A stretch of DNA of 39,062 nucleotides from a virus: positions 1-39,062 of IMG/VR virus record IMGVR_UViG_3300042934_000739; one strand, written 5' to 3'. The stretch's first letter is position 1, and every line of letters begins with the position of its first letter. A model generated the notes under the pieces. The model was not told the origin of the DNA and did not search any database. It was given only the letters and a program-made list of their open reading frames with translations. Both the position numbers and the translations under genes were made by a program. Shown here piece by piece: positions 24,001-31,591 of this stretch.

Positions 24001-24459
24001 TCACCACTCTTTTGATTCCAACTCTTTTTCTCTTAGCGCCAGTTCTTTCTTTTTTATTTCCATCGCTAAAGGATTGTCTGACCAATCTCCTCTGTTTCTG
24101 TTATATAACCACACCTTTGCCGCTCCCACATCAGGAGCAACCTCTTTGGTTATTCTTTTTGTCACTTGCAACTCTTTTTGTTTGGTTTTCGGGTCAAATA
24201 CCATTTCCTCAACGAGCTCTGTAACCGTGTAACCAAGCGCCCTTTTAAGAAAAGCATTCTCAACTTTTATGTCCACAATCTGCTTATTTTCTTTTAAAGT
24301 GCTAAGTAGTGCTAAGTGCTGCTTTTTGTAGTTCCTAAAAGATGCATAAGAAACCCCTAGTTTTTGGGCTATTTTACTTTCTGTCATACCCTCTCTAGCC
24401 CACGCTGAGACCTCTAATAATCTGGGTTCTACGTGTGTTTCATATTTTCTTTCAGACAT
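24001..24459 (-). CDS. HTH protein at the start of the packaging genes, possible DNA-packaging adaptor
   Basis: A 152-aa protein. Residues about 8-45 are a helix-turn-helix (A-R-E-G-M-T-E-S-K-I-A-Q-K-L-G-V-S-Y-A-S-F). The middle has V-E-N-A-F-L-K-R-A-L-G-Y, and the end is a charged helix. Similar proteins sit upstream of terminases in many Firmicute prophages and are called transposase-like or small terminase. With a P27-like small subunit also present, this one may instead be a regulator or a second DNA-binding packaging protein. ATG 24459 has AGGTG 6 nt upstream. Confidence 0.75.
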   Translation of the reverse strand: MSERKYETHVEPRLLEVSAWAREGMTESKIAQKLGVSYASFRNYKKQHLALLSTLKENKQIVDIKVENAFLKRALGYTVTELVEEMVFDPKTKQKELQVTKRITKEVAPDVGAAKVWLYNRNRGDWSDNPLAMEIKKKELALREKELESKEW

Positions 24460-24490
24460 CACCTTCACCTACTTTTTATTTTGTATCTGA

Positions 24491-24601
24491 ATGCACCTTA
24501 TCATAAATTCTGGTGCATAAGTTATTTTTATAAAAACCTTGCAATTACTAATTTGTACACACCACTAACAATGTAATGCACATTTTTTATTTATGGTGCA
24601 T
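24491..24601. promoter_or_regulatory. Two ATGCAC...GTGCAT dyads upstream of the HTH gene
   Basis: The gap 24460-24603 holds two inverted repeats with the same arms: ATGCACC (24491-24497) with GGTGCAT (24512-24518), and ATGCAC (24576-24581) with GTGCAT (24596-24601). The spacers are 14-16 nt and AT-rich; the copies lie about 85 bp apart. This looks like a paired operator or a terminase/recombinase binding site. I see no clear sigma-A promoter here. Confidence 0.5.
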
Positions 24602-24603
24602 TG

Positions 24604-25158
24604 TTAATAAATTTTTAGACGTTTTATTGCTTGGTTTGCTGTTTCTTGATTTATTCCTATATATCTTAAAGTTACGCTCGGATCGGAGTGATTGAATATT
24701 TCCATTAGAGTTGCCACATCCTTAAATTCTTTATAAAAATGATATCCAAAAGTCTTTCTGAGTGTATGATTCCCGATATTTTCTAAGCCGAATTCGTAAG
24801 CTGCCTTATTTAAGATTCTGTAAGCAGTTGATCTATTCATAGGCTTACCAGTTTTCTTTCTGGACTTAATTAAGTATTCTTCAGGGTCTTTGTCTTTGCA
24901 ATATTCTTTAAGCACTTTTTTTAATATTGGATTAATCTCATTTGCAGATTGCTTACCGGTCTTTTTTTCTCTAATGTTTATTGTGTTTCTGTTTTTTACA
25001 TCAGAGATTCTAATTTTCAAAATATCCGATATTCTCTTGCCGGTATATATCCCAACCATGAACATGATATAATCTCTTTCATTTTGCTCCTTAAAATAAT
25101 GCGCCATGGACCTGACTACCTCAGGATCTCTAATCGGCTCAACAAAATTCAATTGCAT
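24604..25158 (-). CDS. Mini tyrosine recombinase (catalytic domain only)
   Basis: A 184-aa tyrosine recombinase with a full set of active-site residues: R42 (T-G-K-R), K66 or K69 (K-K-T-G-K), H131 and R134 (H-T-L-R-K), H157 (F-N-H-S-D) and Y166 (L-R-Y-I-G). It lacks the usual N-terminal arm- and core-binding domains, having only about 20 residues before the catalytic fold. The phage already has a serine integrase, so this is probably not the integrase. Similar short recombinases occur at the start of late operons in Firmicute phages and may act in regulation or multimer resolution. It overlaps the Cys-rich gene by 10 nt. Confidence 0.85.
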   Translation of the reverse strand: MQLNFVEPIRDPEVVRSMAHYFKEQNERDYIMFMVGIYTGKRISDILKIRISDVKNRNTINIREKKTGKQSANEINPILKKVLKEYCKDKDPEEYLIKSRKKTGKPMNRSTAYRILNKAAYEFGLENIGNHTLRKTFGYHFYKEFKDVATLMEIFNHSDPSVTLRYIGINQETANQAIKRLKIY

Positions 25159-25307
25159 TCACCTGCCTTAATGCACGCAGGCATCAAACATACGAACTTG
25201 TAATCTTGCCATCTACCACACCAGCATCCATTGCACTTATGAGCAGATTTCTCCTCATTGAGCTCTTTATCACTTTTTGGTTTTGCTTTTAAAGATTTAT
25301 TATTCAT
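25149..25307 (-). CDS. 52-aa Cys-rich protein
   Basis: A 52-aa basic N-terminus followed by six Cys: C25, C28, C30, C40, C45 and C51, in a C-x2-C-W-C-G-R-W segment and a later pair. It is a likely small zinc-binding protein. The ATG at 25307 has GGGTGAT upstream; its stop overlaps the recombinase start. It is the first gene after the terminator that divides early from late genes. No family is recognised. Confidence 0.65.
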   Translation of the reverse strand: MNNKSLKAKPKSDKELNEEKSAHKCNGCWCGRWQDYKFVCLMPACIKAGECN

Positions 25308-25320
25308 AAAATCACCCAAA

Positions 25321-25347
25321 CAAAAAGCCCAGGTACTTAACCTGAGC
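25321..25347 (-). terminator. Terminator between early and late genes
   Basis: An 8-bp stem GCTCAGGT / ACCTGGGC with one wobble pair, a 5-nt loop and a TTTTTG tail on the - strand. It follows the sigma-like gene by about 75 nt and should end early transcription. Confidence 0.85.
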
Positions 25348-25368
25348 CCGATTTATATTTCTTTCTAG

Positions 25369-25393
25369 TTTATAGAATAAATCTTTTTGTCAA
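25369..25393 (-). promoter_or_regulatory. Possible late promoter just before the terminator
   Basis: On the - strand a TTGACA (25388-25393) and TATAAA (25369-25374) are separated by only 13 nt, shorter than a normal 17. If used, an activator would be needed, and the transcript would meet the terminator about 20-30 nt later. This is weak evidence. Confidence 0.3.
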
Positions 25394-25420
25394 TCTTGTA
25401 ACCTCACAAAAACCGCACTC

Positions 25421-25840
25421 TTAAGTTTTTGTTCTTCTGCTTACTTTCTCAATATAGCTAAAAGAATACATTAGCTCATCAGCAATTTCTTGTGTAGACA
25501 TATCTTCAATATCTCTTAAATATGCAACCTTGAAATCTATGTTATCAAGCTGCACTACCTTTACATAAGTATCTATTTTTAACTCCTTTAAGTTTTGCAG
25601 AGTACCTGTCTCAAGTTCAACCAATGTTTCATATTTCTCTGCATATAAATAAATTCTGTCAAAACTCATTGCATTTCCATTGCCGTGTGGCTGACCATCA
25701 TAATTTATTGCGCTAATTTCGTGCGGAGCATCTTTATGAAGTAATTGTTTGTAATATTTTAGTTGATTCGTTACTACCGCTAAGAAATCTTCATGCATTT
25801 CGATCTGCAGATTGAGGTCCTTATAAGATTTAAAATCCAC
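25421..25840 (-). CDS. Sigma-70 region-4-like regulator, probable late-gene activator
   Basis: A 139-aa protein. Residues 1-100 are helical and not recognised. Residues about 105-137 form a helix-turn-helix like sigma region 4 or ArpU/RinA regulators: Y-L-R-D-I-E-D-M-S-T-Q-E-I-A-D-E-L, then S-F-S-Y-I-E-K-V-S-R-R. It is the last early gene, directly ahead of the early-late terminator, where late activators sit in Firmicute phages. The start is GTG 25840 with GGAGGGAGGAG upstream. Confidence 0.75.
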   Translation of the reverse strand: MDFKSYKDLNLQIEMHEDFLAVVTNQLKYYKQLLHKDAPHEISAINYDGQPHGNGNAMSFDRIYLYAEKYETLVELETGTLQNLKELKIDTYVKVVQLDNIDFKVAYLRDIEDMSTQEIADELMYSFSYIEKVSRRTKT

Positions 25841-25867
25841 TGCTCCTCCCTCCTTTTGTTTCCACTT

Positions 25868-26224
25868 TTAAGCTGTTTTATATTCCGTAACTATGTAATC
25901 ATACTTGTTACTAGATCCCTTCGTTAAAATATATATTGGTTTCCTATCCTTTAATGCCCATCTATACTCTTCCATACAGCCTTTGGATTTTTGCCAATTC
26001 TCACAGAGGATGATTGCATCACAAGCGTTATATAAATGCTTGCACTTCTCCATTGCCTCTTCATCATCCAGTATAGGCATTATTGATATTGGATTAACTA
26101 ACTTAATGTCCTGATGGATTAACATGCTAAGTTCAATAACCTTTGCACTAATTATATTTTTCTTCAATTCACCAAAGCTTGTATATGGGTGGCTTAAATA
26201 ATATAATTTATTTTTATCTAACAT
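25868..26224 (-). CDS. DUF4406 protein (nucleoside deoxyribosyltransferase-like fold)
   Basis: A 118-aa protein with the opening Y-Y-L-S-H-P-Y-T-S, then P-I-S-I-M-P, and the C-D-A-I-I-L-C-E-N-W-Q-K-S-K-G-C-M-E-E-Y pattern of DUF4406. The fold is related to nucleoside 2-deoxyribosyltransferases; the E-E-Y-x-W-A segment corresponds to the usual nucleophile region. It may act on nucleotides during phage replication; the substrate is not known. GGGGGAGG precedes the ATG. Confidence 0.85.
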   Translation of the reverse strand: MLDKNKLYYLSHPYTSFGELKKNIISAKVIELSMLIHQDIKLVNPISIMPILDDEEAMEKCKHLYNACDAIILCENWQKSKGCMEEYRWALKDRKPIYILTKGSSNKYDYIVTEYKTA

Positions 26225-26293
26225 TGATTCCTCCCCCTTATAAATTATTGAGAATGATGCTTTCTATACGCTTATTTATTGAAATGTGCAGCA

Positions 26294-27013
26294 TCATACT
26301 GCAGGTAATTTACATATTCTAATAACTGATTTCTGATAAATTTCTTCATCCTGCTCAATGCAGAAAAATCTTCTATTTGTTTTCATACAAGCTTCTGCTA
26401 GACTTCCAGAACCACTGCAGTTATCCAGTACTAAATCATCTTCATTGCTATAAGTCTTTATTAGAAACTCCAATAGTTCTACTGGCTTTTCTGTCGGGTG
26501 CAAAGGTTTATTTACTACAGAATAGAATAAAACATCTGTTGGGTATCTTTCTGTGCTACCCCCACCACTACTGCAGTTATCTGCTTTACCGTAATTACTG
26601 CCTGTATGCCTTGTATAGAAGTTATTTACTGGCTTATGCCCTTCTGTTTTCTGCGGATTATAAACTGGTTGATTTTTATAAAATACCAATATATCTTCCG
26701 TTGCTTGCATTGGCATTCTGTTTACATTTAGGTGTCCTGTAGCTCTATTCTTAACCCAAGTATATTTGTATCTATACATATCTTTGTTACTTAGTATCAG
26801 CTCTGCAGTAAATACTCCTTTTGAGAATAATAAGATGGCACCATTGTCCATGATAATCCTTTTGTATTCGTTCCATAGTGGTTCAAGGGGTATTTTCCTA
26901 TCCCATTCGTTTTGAGTCATTTCAAAGGGTAAATCACATAGTATTAACCTCACTGATTTATCATTTATAGACTTCATTTCTTTGAGACAATCACCTAATA
27001 CAATCCTATTAAT
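26294..27013 (-). CDS. Orphan DNA methyltransferase (beta class), probable AUU start
   Basis: A 239-aa site-specific methyltransferase. Motif IV is D-L-P-F (27-30), a variant of DPPY, and motif I with D-N-C-S-G-S-G (197-203) comes last, the beta-class order, with H-P-T-E-K-P-V before it. No restriction gene adjoins it, so it may protect phage DNA. The start is odd: GGAGGT stands 7 nt before ATT 27013, and starting there gives the family's usual opening (M)-N-R-I-V-L-G-D-C-L. A TTG at 27028 lies ahead of the ribosome site. Confidence 0.85.
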   Translation of the reverse strand: MNRIVLGDCLKEMKSINDKSVRLILCDLPFEMTQNEWDRKIPLEPLWNEYKRIIMDNGAILLFSKGVFTAELILSNKDMYRYKYTWVKNRATGHLNVNRMPMQATEDILVFYKNQPVYNPQKTEGHKPVNNFYTRHTGSNYGKADNCSSGGGSTERYPTDVLFYSVVNKPLHPTEKPVELLEFLIKTYSNEDDLVLDNCSGSGSLAEACMKTNRRFFCIEQDEEIYQKSVIRICKLPAV

Positions 27014-27055
27014 TGCTGCCACCTCCAACGACGCATTTTATTCATGTAGTTTAAC

Positions 27056-27418
27056 TTAAATTGTTTTCCCTCCATGCCTATAGGGCCTCGTTTTGTTATA
27101 CTCATGTTTTATTCTTATTGCTGCTTCTATGTCAATTTCTTCTTTGCCACAAAAATCAAGTATTCTTATAATACAATCAGCAAGTTCTATGGCAATCCCC
27201 TCTGGCTTCATTCCTTCTTTTATGCCACATACTTGTTCCCCTGTTGTTTTATCAATATAATATGTTTCTGTTGGACCTTTGCCAGCTCTGTATTCCTCTA
27301 ACGCTTCAGACAATTCACTATGGCAAAGAGCTATAATATCTCCAAAACTTCTTTTATCCTCCCACCAACCATGCTCTACAGCATTTTTATGTATTTGTTC
27401 ACTTAATTTATTTAGCAT
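27056..27418 (-). CDS. MazG-like nucleotide pyrophosphohydrolase
   Basis: A 120-aa helical protein with the MazG metal-binding motifs: H-S-E-L-S-E-A-L-E-E-Y near 32-42 and I-E-L-A-D-C-I-I-R-I-L-D near 77-88. These give the E-x2-E-x-E and E-x2-D patterns for magnesium. It hydrolyses NTP or dNTP to monophosphate and pyrophosphate. Phage MazG may clear altered nucleotides or lower alarmone levels. GAGGAAT precedes the ATG. Confidence 0.88.
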   Translation of the reverse strand: MLNKLSEQIHKNAVEHGWWEDKRSFGDIIALCHSELSEALEEYRAGKGPTETYYIDKTTGEQVCGIKEGMKPEGIAIELADCIIRILDFCGKEEIDIEAAIRIKHEYNKTRPYRHGGKTI

Positions 27419-27454
27419 TAAGATTCCTCACTTTCTTTAATCAGTATTTTTTCA

Positions 27455-28510
27455 TTAAACGACTCTCTCGCCCATCTTGCCGAGTAATGTATTAATAGCA
27501 TTTTTATACTTAATATGGGCCTCTTCATCAGTCCCAGATATTTCAGCTAATACTCCAAGAAGCTTTTGAAAGTCTTTGACCAATTCTTCGAAGTATATTG
27601 AAAATTTCTCTGCTGCTCCAACCATTAGAGCTTTCTTCCTAAGTTCTTCCAACTCTCTTTCTACTTCTTCCGGCACCTTCTCTATGGTTGCTACCGAGGT
27701 TTCAATAGGCTTGTCCTTAATCTGATTTTCAAGGTCCAGTATTTTTTCGTAAGCCTCTTTAAGTTCGCTCTCAGCTTTTTCTATTGAAGCTGTTAACTTC
27801 TCAGTCTCTTCACTATTCCCAGTATCCTCAGCTTCTGTAAATTTGTTCTTCATATCTTCTATGGAGCGTCTCAGTCTATTAATTTCCATGACTGATTTTT
27901 CCTCTTCTTGCCTAAGTGTTTCCTGGAGCTTCTTTACATTAGCCTGAGTCTCCCTAAGAACTCTTTCGCTAAGTCTATTATCAGACTCAGCTTTTTGTTT
28001 TTCTTCAAGTAACTTCAGCGCTTCTTCTGACTTGTTATTTGCTATATTCTTGAACTCATTCATTTTATTAAGGGCTTCATCCCTCTCTTTTATTGCCAAC
28101 TGCAGCTCCCTAGTGGACATATTATCTAGATCATTATTCTCTATAAACTTTTCTCGCTCTTCTTCTGGTAGTCCAAGCAAGGAAATGGCTTGTGTATAGT
28201 TTAAATTGGCAAGCGCTTGCGATTTTGCATTGTCACCTAAAAGCGTTAATTGGTCAGCTCCATATTCTTCAAATATCCTCATTAGGTTGGTTGCAGTTCT
28301 TTGAGAATAATCAACTGACTCTTCAAGCCACTTACCCCACTCGCCATGAGCTACCAGCGTCTTTGCTTCTAGTAACCTGCGACCTATTTCTATACTGTTA
28401 TAAAGCATCATCTTTCTAGTCTGGTTTTTAATATTGTTAATCTCAGCTGCTATTAGCTCTGGTGTCCTGCCTATAAGCATTGATGGATTATTGACCGTTA
28501 AATCATTCAT
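27455..28510 (-). CDS. DUF3102 protein with long coiled coil
   Basis: A 351-aa protein. Residues about 10-145 match DUF3102: I-A-A-E-I-N-N-I-K-x-Q, I-G-R-R-L-L-E-A-K, and H-G-E-W-G-K-W-L-E-E-S-V-D-Y-S-Q-R-T-A-x-N-L-M-R. This region has a ParB/KorB-like DNA-binding look. Residues 145-290 are a coiled coil rich in E, K and L. The C-terminus is helical. It is common in the replication region of Firmicute phages; its role is not proven. GAGGAGG precedes the ATG. Confidence 0.85.
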   Translation of the reverse strand: MNDLTVNNPSMLIGRTPELIAAEINNIKNQTRKMMLYNSIEIGRRLLEAKTLVAHGEWGKWLEESVDYSQRTATNLMRIFEEYGADQLTLLGDNAKSQALANLNYTQAISLLGLPEEEREKFIENNDLDNMSTRELQLAIKERDEALNKMNEFKNIANNKSEEALKLLEEKQKAESDNRLSERVLRETQANVKKLQETLRQEEEKSVMEINRLRRSIEDMKNKFTEAEDTGNSEETEKLTASIEKAESELKEAYEKILDLENQIKDKPIETSVATIEKVPEEVERELEELRKKALMVGAAEKFSIYFEELVKDFQKLLGVLAEISGTDEEAHIKYKNAINTLLGKMGERVV

Positions 28511-28526
28511 AGTTTTCCTCCTCTTA

Positions 28527-30131
28527 TTAAGCCGGTATGGCTACCTTAGTTTTGGGTTGTTTTTTCTCTAACACCTGACTTGTATATACTTTAATAAATT
28601 CTGATACATTCTTATCTGGAGCTTTATGACTCTTACCTTGCACTTGCAAAATAACGTTATTATTACTTAATTCCACACAATAATATGGCTTGTCCGGCTC
28701 GGATGAATTACGGATGAACAGGATGTTTGTTTTTCCTGATGCATACTTGGTTATGTATCCATTACCATAATTTCCAACACAGATTGTTAAAGCCTTCCCC
28801 TCGTCTATCATTTCTCTTGTACTTTTCGCAGGTCTGATTATTAAGCCATTACATTCAAAGCAATACTTTTGTAAACCATTTAGCCTAGCTGCTATCTTTT
28901 TATCCAAGAACTTGTTCTCTTCAGTTTTTACTCTCGAGATTGATTCTTGATGAGCAGTAAACAAATCTTTCGGGTATAGAATACGTTCATCTTTAAGATT
29001 CATTTCCAGCGTTATGCAATCTGCAATATAGTCTTTCCAAGATGTTAATACATTGACATCTGAAAAAAAGTGTTTTGATTGTTCTAATCGCTGCTTAGAA
29101 ATATATGAGTTTATTTTTCGCAAAGTGGAATACTTATGGACCTTTTGTAGATCTTGAAAATAGTATACATATTTACTAGCAATACGCTCAATGTCATGAT
29201 GTGATAGATTTGAGCTATCCTTTTTCGCCATTTGATAAAGTCTTAAGAATAAAGGATCTACTTCAGTTTTCAGGTTTTTTAATTCATTTAACTGTTTTTT
29301 ATCAAGTCTGAAAACCTTATCTATACTTTTACCGTTCCAATTTATTGAGCTATACGTGTTATTCCCTAGCAATTTTGCTTCAACTAGATTTGGAAAGCCT
29401 AACTTTGTGATGTACTCAATACAAGGATATTTGGAGTAAAGGTCGAAAAATTTCACCATATCATCATAAAGATAGTTTTCCCAAGTGCTGTATTGGAATG
29501 GCGTTCCTTCTACTGCAGTTCTTATGCTTTGGACCGAGCAATCGACCACACTATTAGGATGACTTAGGAACCAAGTCTTATAAAACGAATGCACGTTTTT
29601 ACATTTCTCTAGTTCACCAGAATACATCTCGTTTTTTCCTTGCCAAGTTGAATAATATACATATCTTTTCATCATTTTGGAGTTGCCTATTTCAAATACA
29701 TATAATGTTTTATCTGCATATTTAGTCTGAACTTTCTTATAGTCATATCTGTAATCACGTACAGCATGAATTCCTCTGGCAATTATTACTTTTGGATCTA
29801 CTTCTGATTTTTCAAAGTATACAAAATATGCTTCATCTATCATCGTCTTGCGACCCATACCACTTGATTTGACTTTGCAATTGCTCTTACAACCTGGACA
29901 TTCGTACTGCATATTATGCTTAAGTTTTTCTGTTTTATATTCACGCTTACAATGAGTGCAATATGCAAATTGTTGTTTGCCTATCCTATGTGTAAACAAA
30001 TATCTTGATGTCTTAAATACCTCATCGATCGCATACTGTTTTAAATCTGAACTATATTTCTTAGAGAAGTGTGATAGGAAATATTCGTTTTCCTTTTTCC
30101 TTAGTTTTTCATAACTATCTTTTTTAGCCAC
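28527..30131 (-). CDS. pcfJ: PcfJ-like protein
   Basis: A 534-aa protein. An N-terminal zinc ribbon has C58, C61, C78 and C81. Residues about 380-520 match the PcfJ family: R-P-A-K-S-T-R-E-M-I-D-E-G-K-A-L and C-V-G-N-Y, then G-K-T-N-I-L-F-I-R and P-D-K-P-Y-Y-C-V-E. PcfJ is known from conjugative plasmid pCF10 but its activity is not settled. Here it lies 13 nt after the PcfK/AcrIIA9-like gene, keeping the plasmid pair. The start is GTG 30131. Confidence 0.88.
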   Translation of the reverse strand: MAKKDSYEKLRKKENEYFLSHFSKKYSSDLKQYAIDEVFKTSRYLFTHRIGKQQFAYCTHCKREYKTEKLKHNMQYECPGCKSNCKVKSSGMGRKTMIDEAYFVYFEKSEVDPKVIIARGIHAVRDYRYDYKKVQTKYADKTLYVFEIGNSKMMKRYVYYSTWQGKNEMYSGELEKCKNVHSFYKTWFLSHPNSVVDCSVQSIRTAVEGTPFQYSTWENYLYDDMVKFFDLYSKYPCIEYITKLGFPNLVEAKLLGNNTYSSINWNGKSIDKVFRLDKKQLNELKNLKTEVDPLFLRLYQMAKKDSSNLSHHDIERIASKYVYYFQDLQKVHKYSTLRKINSYISKQRLEQSKHFFSDVNVLTSWKDYIADCITLEMNLKDERILYPKDLFTAHQESISRVKTEENKFLDKKIAARLNGLQKYCFECNGLIIRPAKSTREMIDEGKALTICVGNYGNGYITKYASGKTNILFIRNSSEPDKPYYCVELSNNNVILQVQGKSHKAPDKNVSEFIKVYTSQVLEKKQPKTKVAIPA

Positions 30132-30144
30132 ATCCTCACCCCCA

Positions 30145-30528
30145 CTACTTCAATAAGTCTTTAAGACTAATATCAAAGTCTACCGATGCTTTTCTCTCAA
30201 TAACTGGATTTTCTTTACTTTGCTCTATGGCCACTGTTGCTGTTGCTGTTGCAGTCGCTGTACTATTTATTCCAAAGTATTTTAAGACTATTGTAAAACC
30301 TTCCTGATCTGCCAGTACTGCACAGTTATTGACCTTCTTTTGAGAAGCTGCTTGCCTCATTGCATCCAGACTTTTAACTATCGACTTATCAGCTGCAAGT
30401 ATTTTCTCTGCTGCTTCAGGGTTAACTTTTAAATATTGCAGTAAGAAGCTTCCTACTGCCTGTATATATGAATTATTCTTACTTTGGTTCATTTCAGTTT
30501 CTATCTTTAATATGGCTTGATTAAACAT
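30145..30528 (-). CDS. PcfK / AcrIIA9-family protein, possible Cas9 inhibitor
   Basis: A 127-aa protein. Residues about 20-87 carry the conserved core of the PcfK-like family that includes AcrIIA9: Y-I-Q-A-V-G-S-F-L-L, then P-E-A-A-E-K-I-L, D-K-S-I-V-K-S-L-D-A-M-R, and C-A-V-L-A-D-Q-E-G-F with Y-F-G-I at 84-87. Residues 90-98 are a Thr-Ala repeat, and the tail ends D-I-S-L-K-D-L-L. AcrIIA9 is known to block Cas9, but most family members are untested and may have another job with PcfJ. AGGAGGT precedes the ATG. Confidence 0.82.
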   Translation of the reverse strand: MFNQAILKIETEMNQSKNNSYIQAVGSFLLQYLKVNPEAAEKILAADKSIVKSLDAMRQAASQKKVNNCAVLADQEGFTIVLKYFGINSTATATATATVAIEQSKENPVIERKASVDFDISLKDLLK

Positions 30529-31489
30529 TTAGATTACCTCCTGCATTTAAGTTTTCTCTTCGTTCAGCTTTTATTTTTTCAATGTCTTCATCGCTGACAG
30601 AGCGTTTTATTTTGTTATTTTCAAGCAACAGCTCCTCTAATGCATTTCCATCATATTTTCTGTTTGCGAAGTTGTTAAAGCTATTACTGTTTCCTTTTGA
30701 GTTATCTTTTTGACTCTGCACTTTAGTCTTTTTTTGCATATTCCTTTTTTCTTCATGTTCTTTGTATTGCTGCATAGTCATTATGCCATTGTTCACCCAG
30801 TTGACAAGAATTGCCTCCGTATATCTCAAGTCAAATTTTTGACCTTTAACTGCTATAGATAAAGCTTCAATTACTAAATCTGCTTCCGTACCATCATCAA
30901 GAAAAGATAGTAACATGTGCACTTGTGCAGGTACTGCTCTTACTCCAAAATTTTTTTTATAGAAGTCCATTATTTTTTTAACTTCAGCTTGTTGAAAATC
31001 AGGAGGAGTAGGAGGGTTTATACTCTCCTCTTCTTTACTTTCCTTTACTATACTTTCCTCTCCTTTCCTTTGAGGGGTTTCCACGTCGGAAACTATACCA
31101 TAAAAGGGGTTTCCGACGTGGAAACTAGGTTTTTTCGGAGTTTCCGACGCCCTTTTCTTATAAAGTTCAGCTAAGTTGTCAACAAATTTTTGCACCCATA
31201 GAATTTTTTGACCCCAAAGTTCTTGATCTATTGCTCCTAGTTCACTTAATGTATTAAGTATCTTAAGCGCTTTTTCTTCATCTACACGTGTTTTTGCTAA
31301 TAGAAACTTCCACTCAGCAAGATTATTGCAGTTATAATAATGACCTTCTGTAGCCCCAAGAATTTCTAATAATTTAAACCAAAATGCATATCCATCATTT
31401 CCAAAACTTGATTCAAGAATAAATATAGTTTTGCCACTTAATACAAAGTGAGGAAAATATTCTGCTGTTTGTTTCTTTGGTCTTGCCAC
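30521..31489 (-). CDS. Replication initiation protein: Lin1244/DUF4373 plus DnaD-like domain
   Basis: A 322-aa initiator. Residues about 8-105 match the Lin1244/Lin1753 (DUF4373) N-terminal domain: Y-F-P-H-F-V-L-S-G-K, G-Y-A-F-W-F-K-L-L-E-I-L. A linker of charged repeats covers 110-165. Residues about 165-245 are DnaD/DnaB2-like, with I-M-D-F-Y-K-K-N-F-G near the start and Y-x-E-A-I-L-V-N-W near the end. It should load the host helicase at the origin, which may lie inside this linker (31077-31149). The start is GTG 31489 with GGGGAGGTGA upstream. Confidence 0.88.
   Translation of the reverse strand: MARPKKQTAEYFPHFVLSGKTIFILESSFGNDGYAFWFKLLEILGATEGHYYNCNNLAEWKFLLAKTRVDEEKALKILNTLSELGAIDQELWGQKILWVQKFVDNLAELYKKRASETPKKPSFHVGNPFYGIVSDVETPQRKGEESIVKESKEEESINPPTPPDFQQAEVKKIMDFYKKNFGVRAVPAQVHMLLSFLDDGTEADLVIEALSIAVKGQKFDLRYTEAILVNWVNNGIMTMQQYKEHEEKRNMQKKTKVQSQKDNSKGNSNSFNNFANRKYDGNALEELLLENNKIKRSVSDEDIEKIKAERRENLNAGGNLNV
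31077..31149. other. Candidate replication origin (iterons inside the initiator gene)
   Basis: A 17-bp inverted pair, 31077-31093 and 31109-31125, is perfect: GTTTCCACGTCGGAAAC and GTTTCCGACGTGGAAAC. A third partial copy GTTTCCGACG lies at 31140-31149. A pyrimidine-rich tract (about 31021-31070) adjoins it. The repeats encode part of the linker (residues about 122-138), where protein sequence is free to vary. Origins inside initiator genes are usual in Firmicute phages. Confidence 0.6.
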
Positions 31490-31502
31490 CGTATCACCTC
31501 CC

Positions 31503-31557
31503 CTGATAGAGTGGATCAGTAGCCACCCTTATATGTTTGTAATTTCAAAAAAATTAC
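31503..31557 (-). promoter_or_regulatory. Two small hairpins in the leader of the initiator gene
   Basis: CTGAT/ATCAG (31503-31518) lies just before the ribosome site, and GTAATTT/AAATTAC (31539-31557, 5-nt loop) further upstream. They could modulate initiator translation. There is no T-run for either, and the evidence is only the repeats. Confidence 0.3.
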
Positions 31558-31591
31558 GATATACTTAAAATGAGATTTTAATTTGAGCCAT

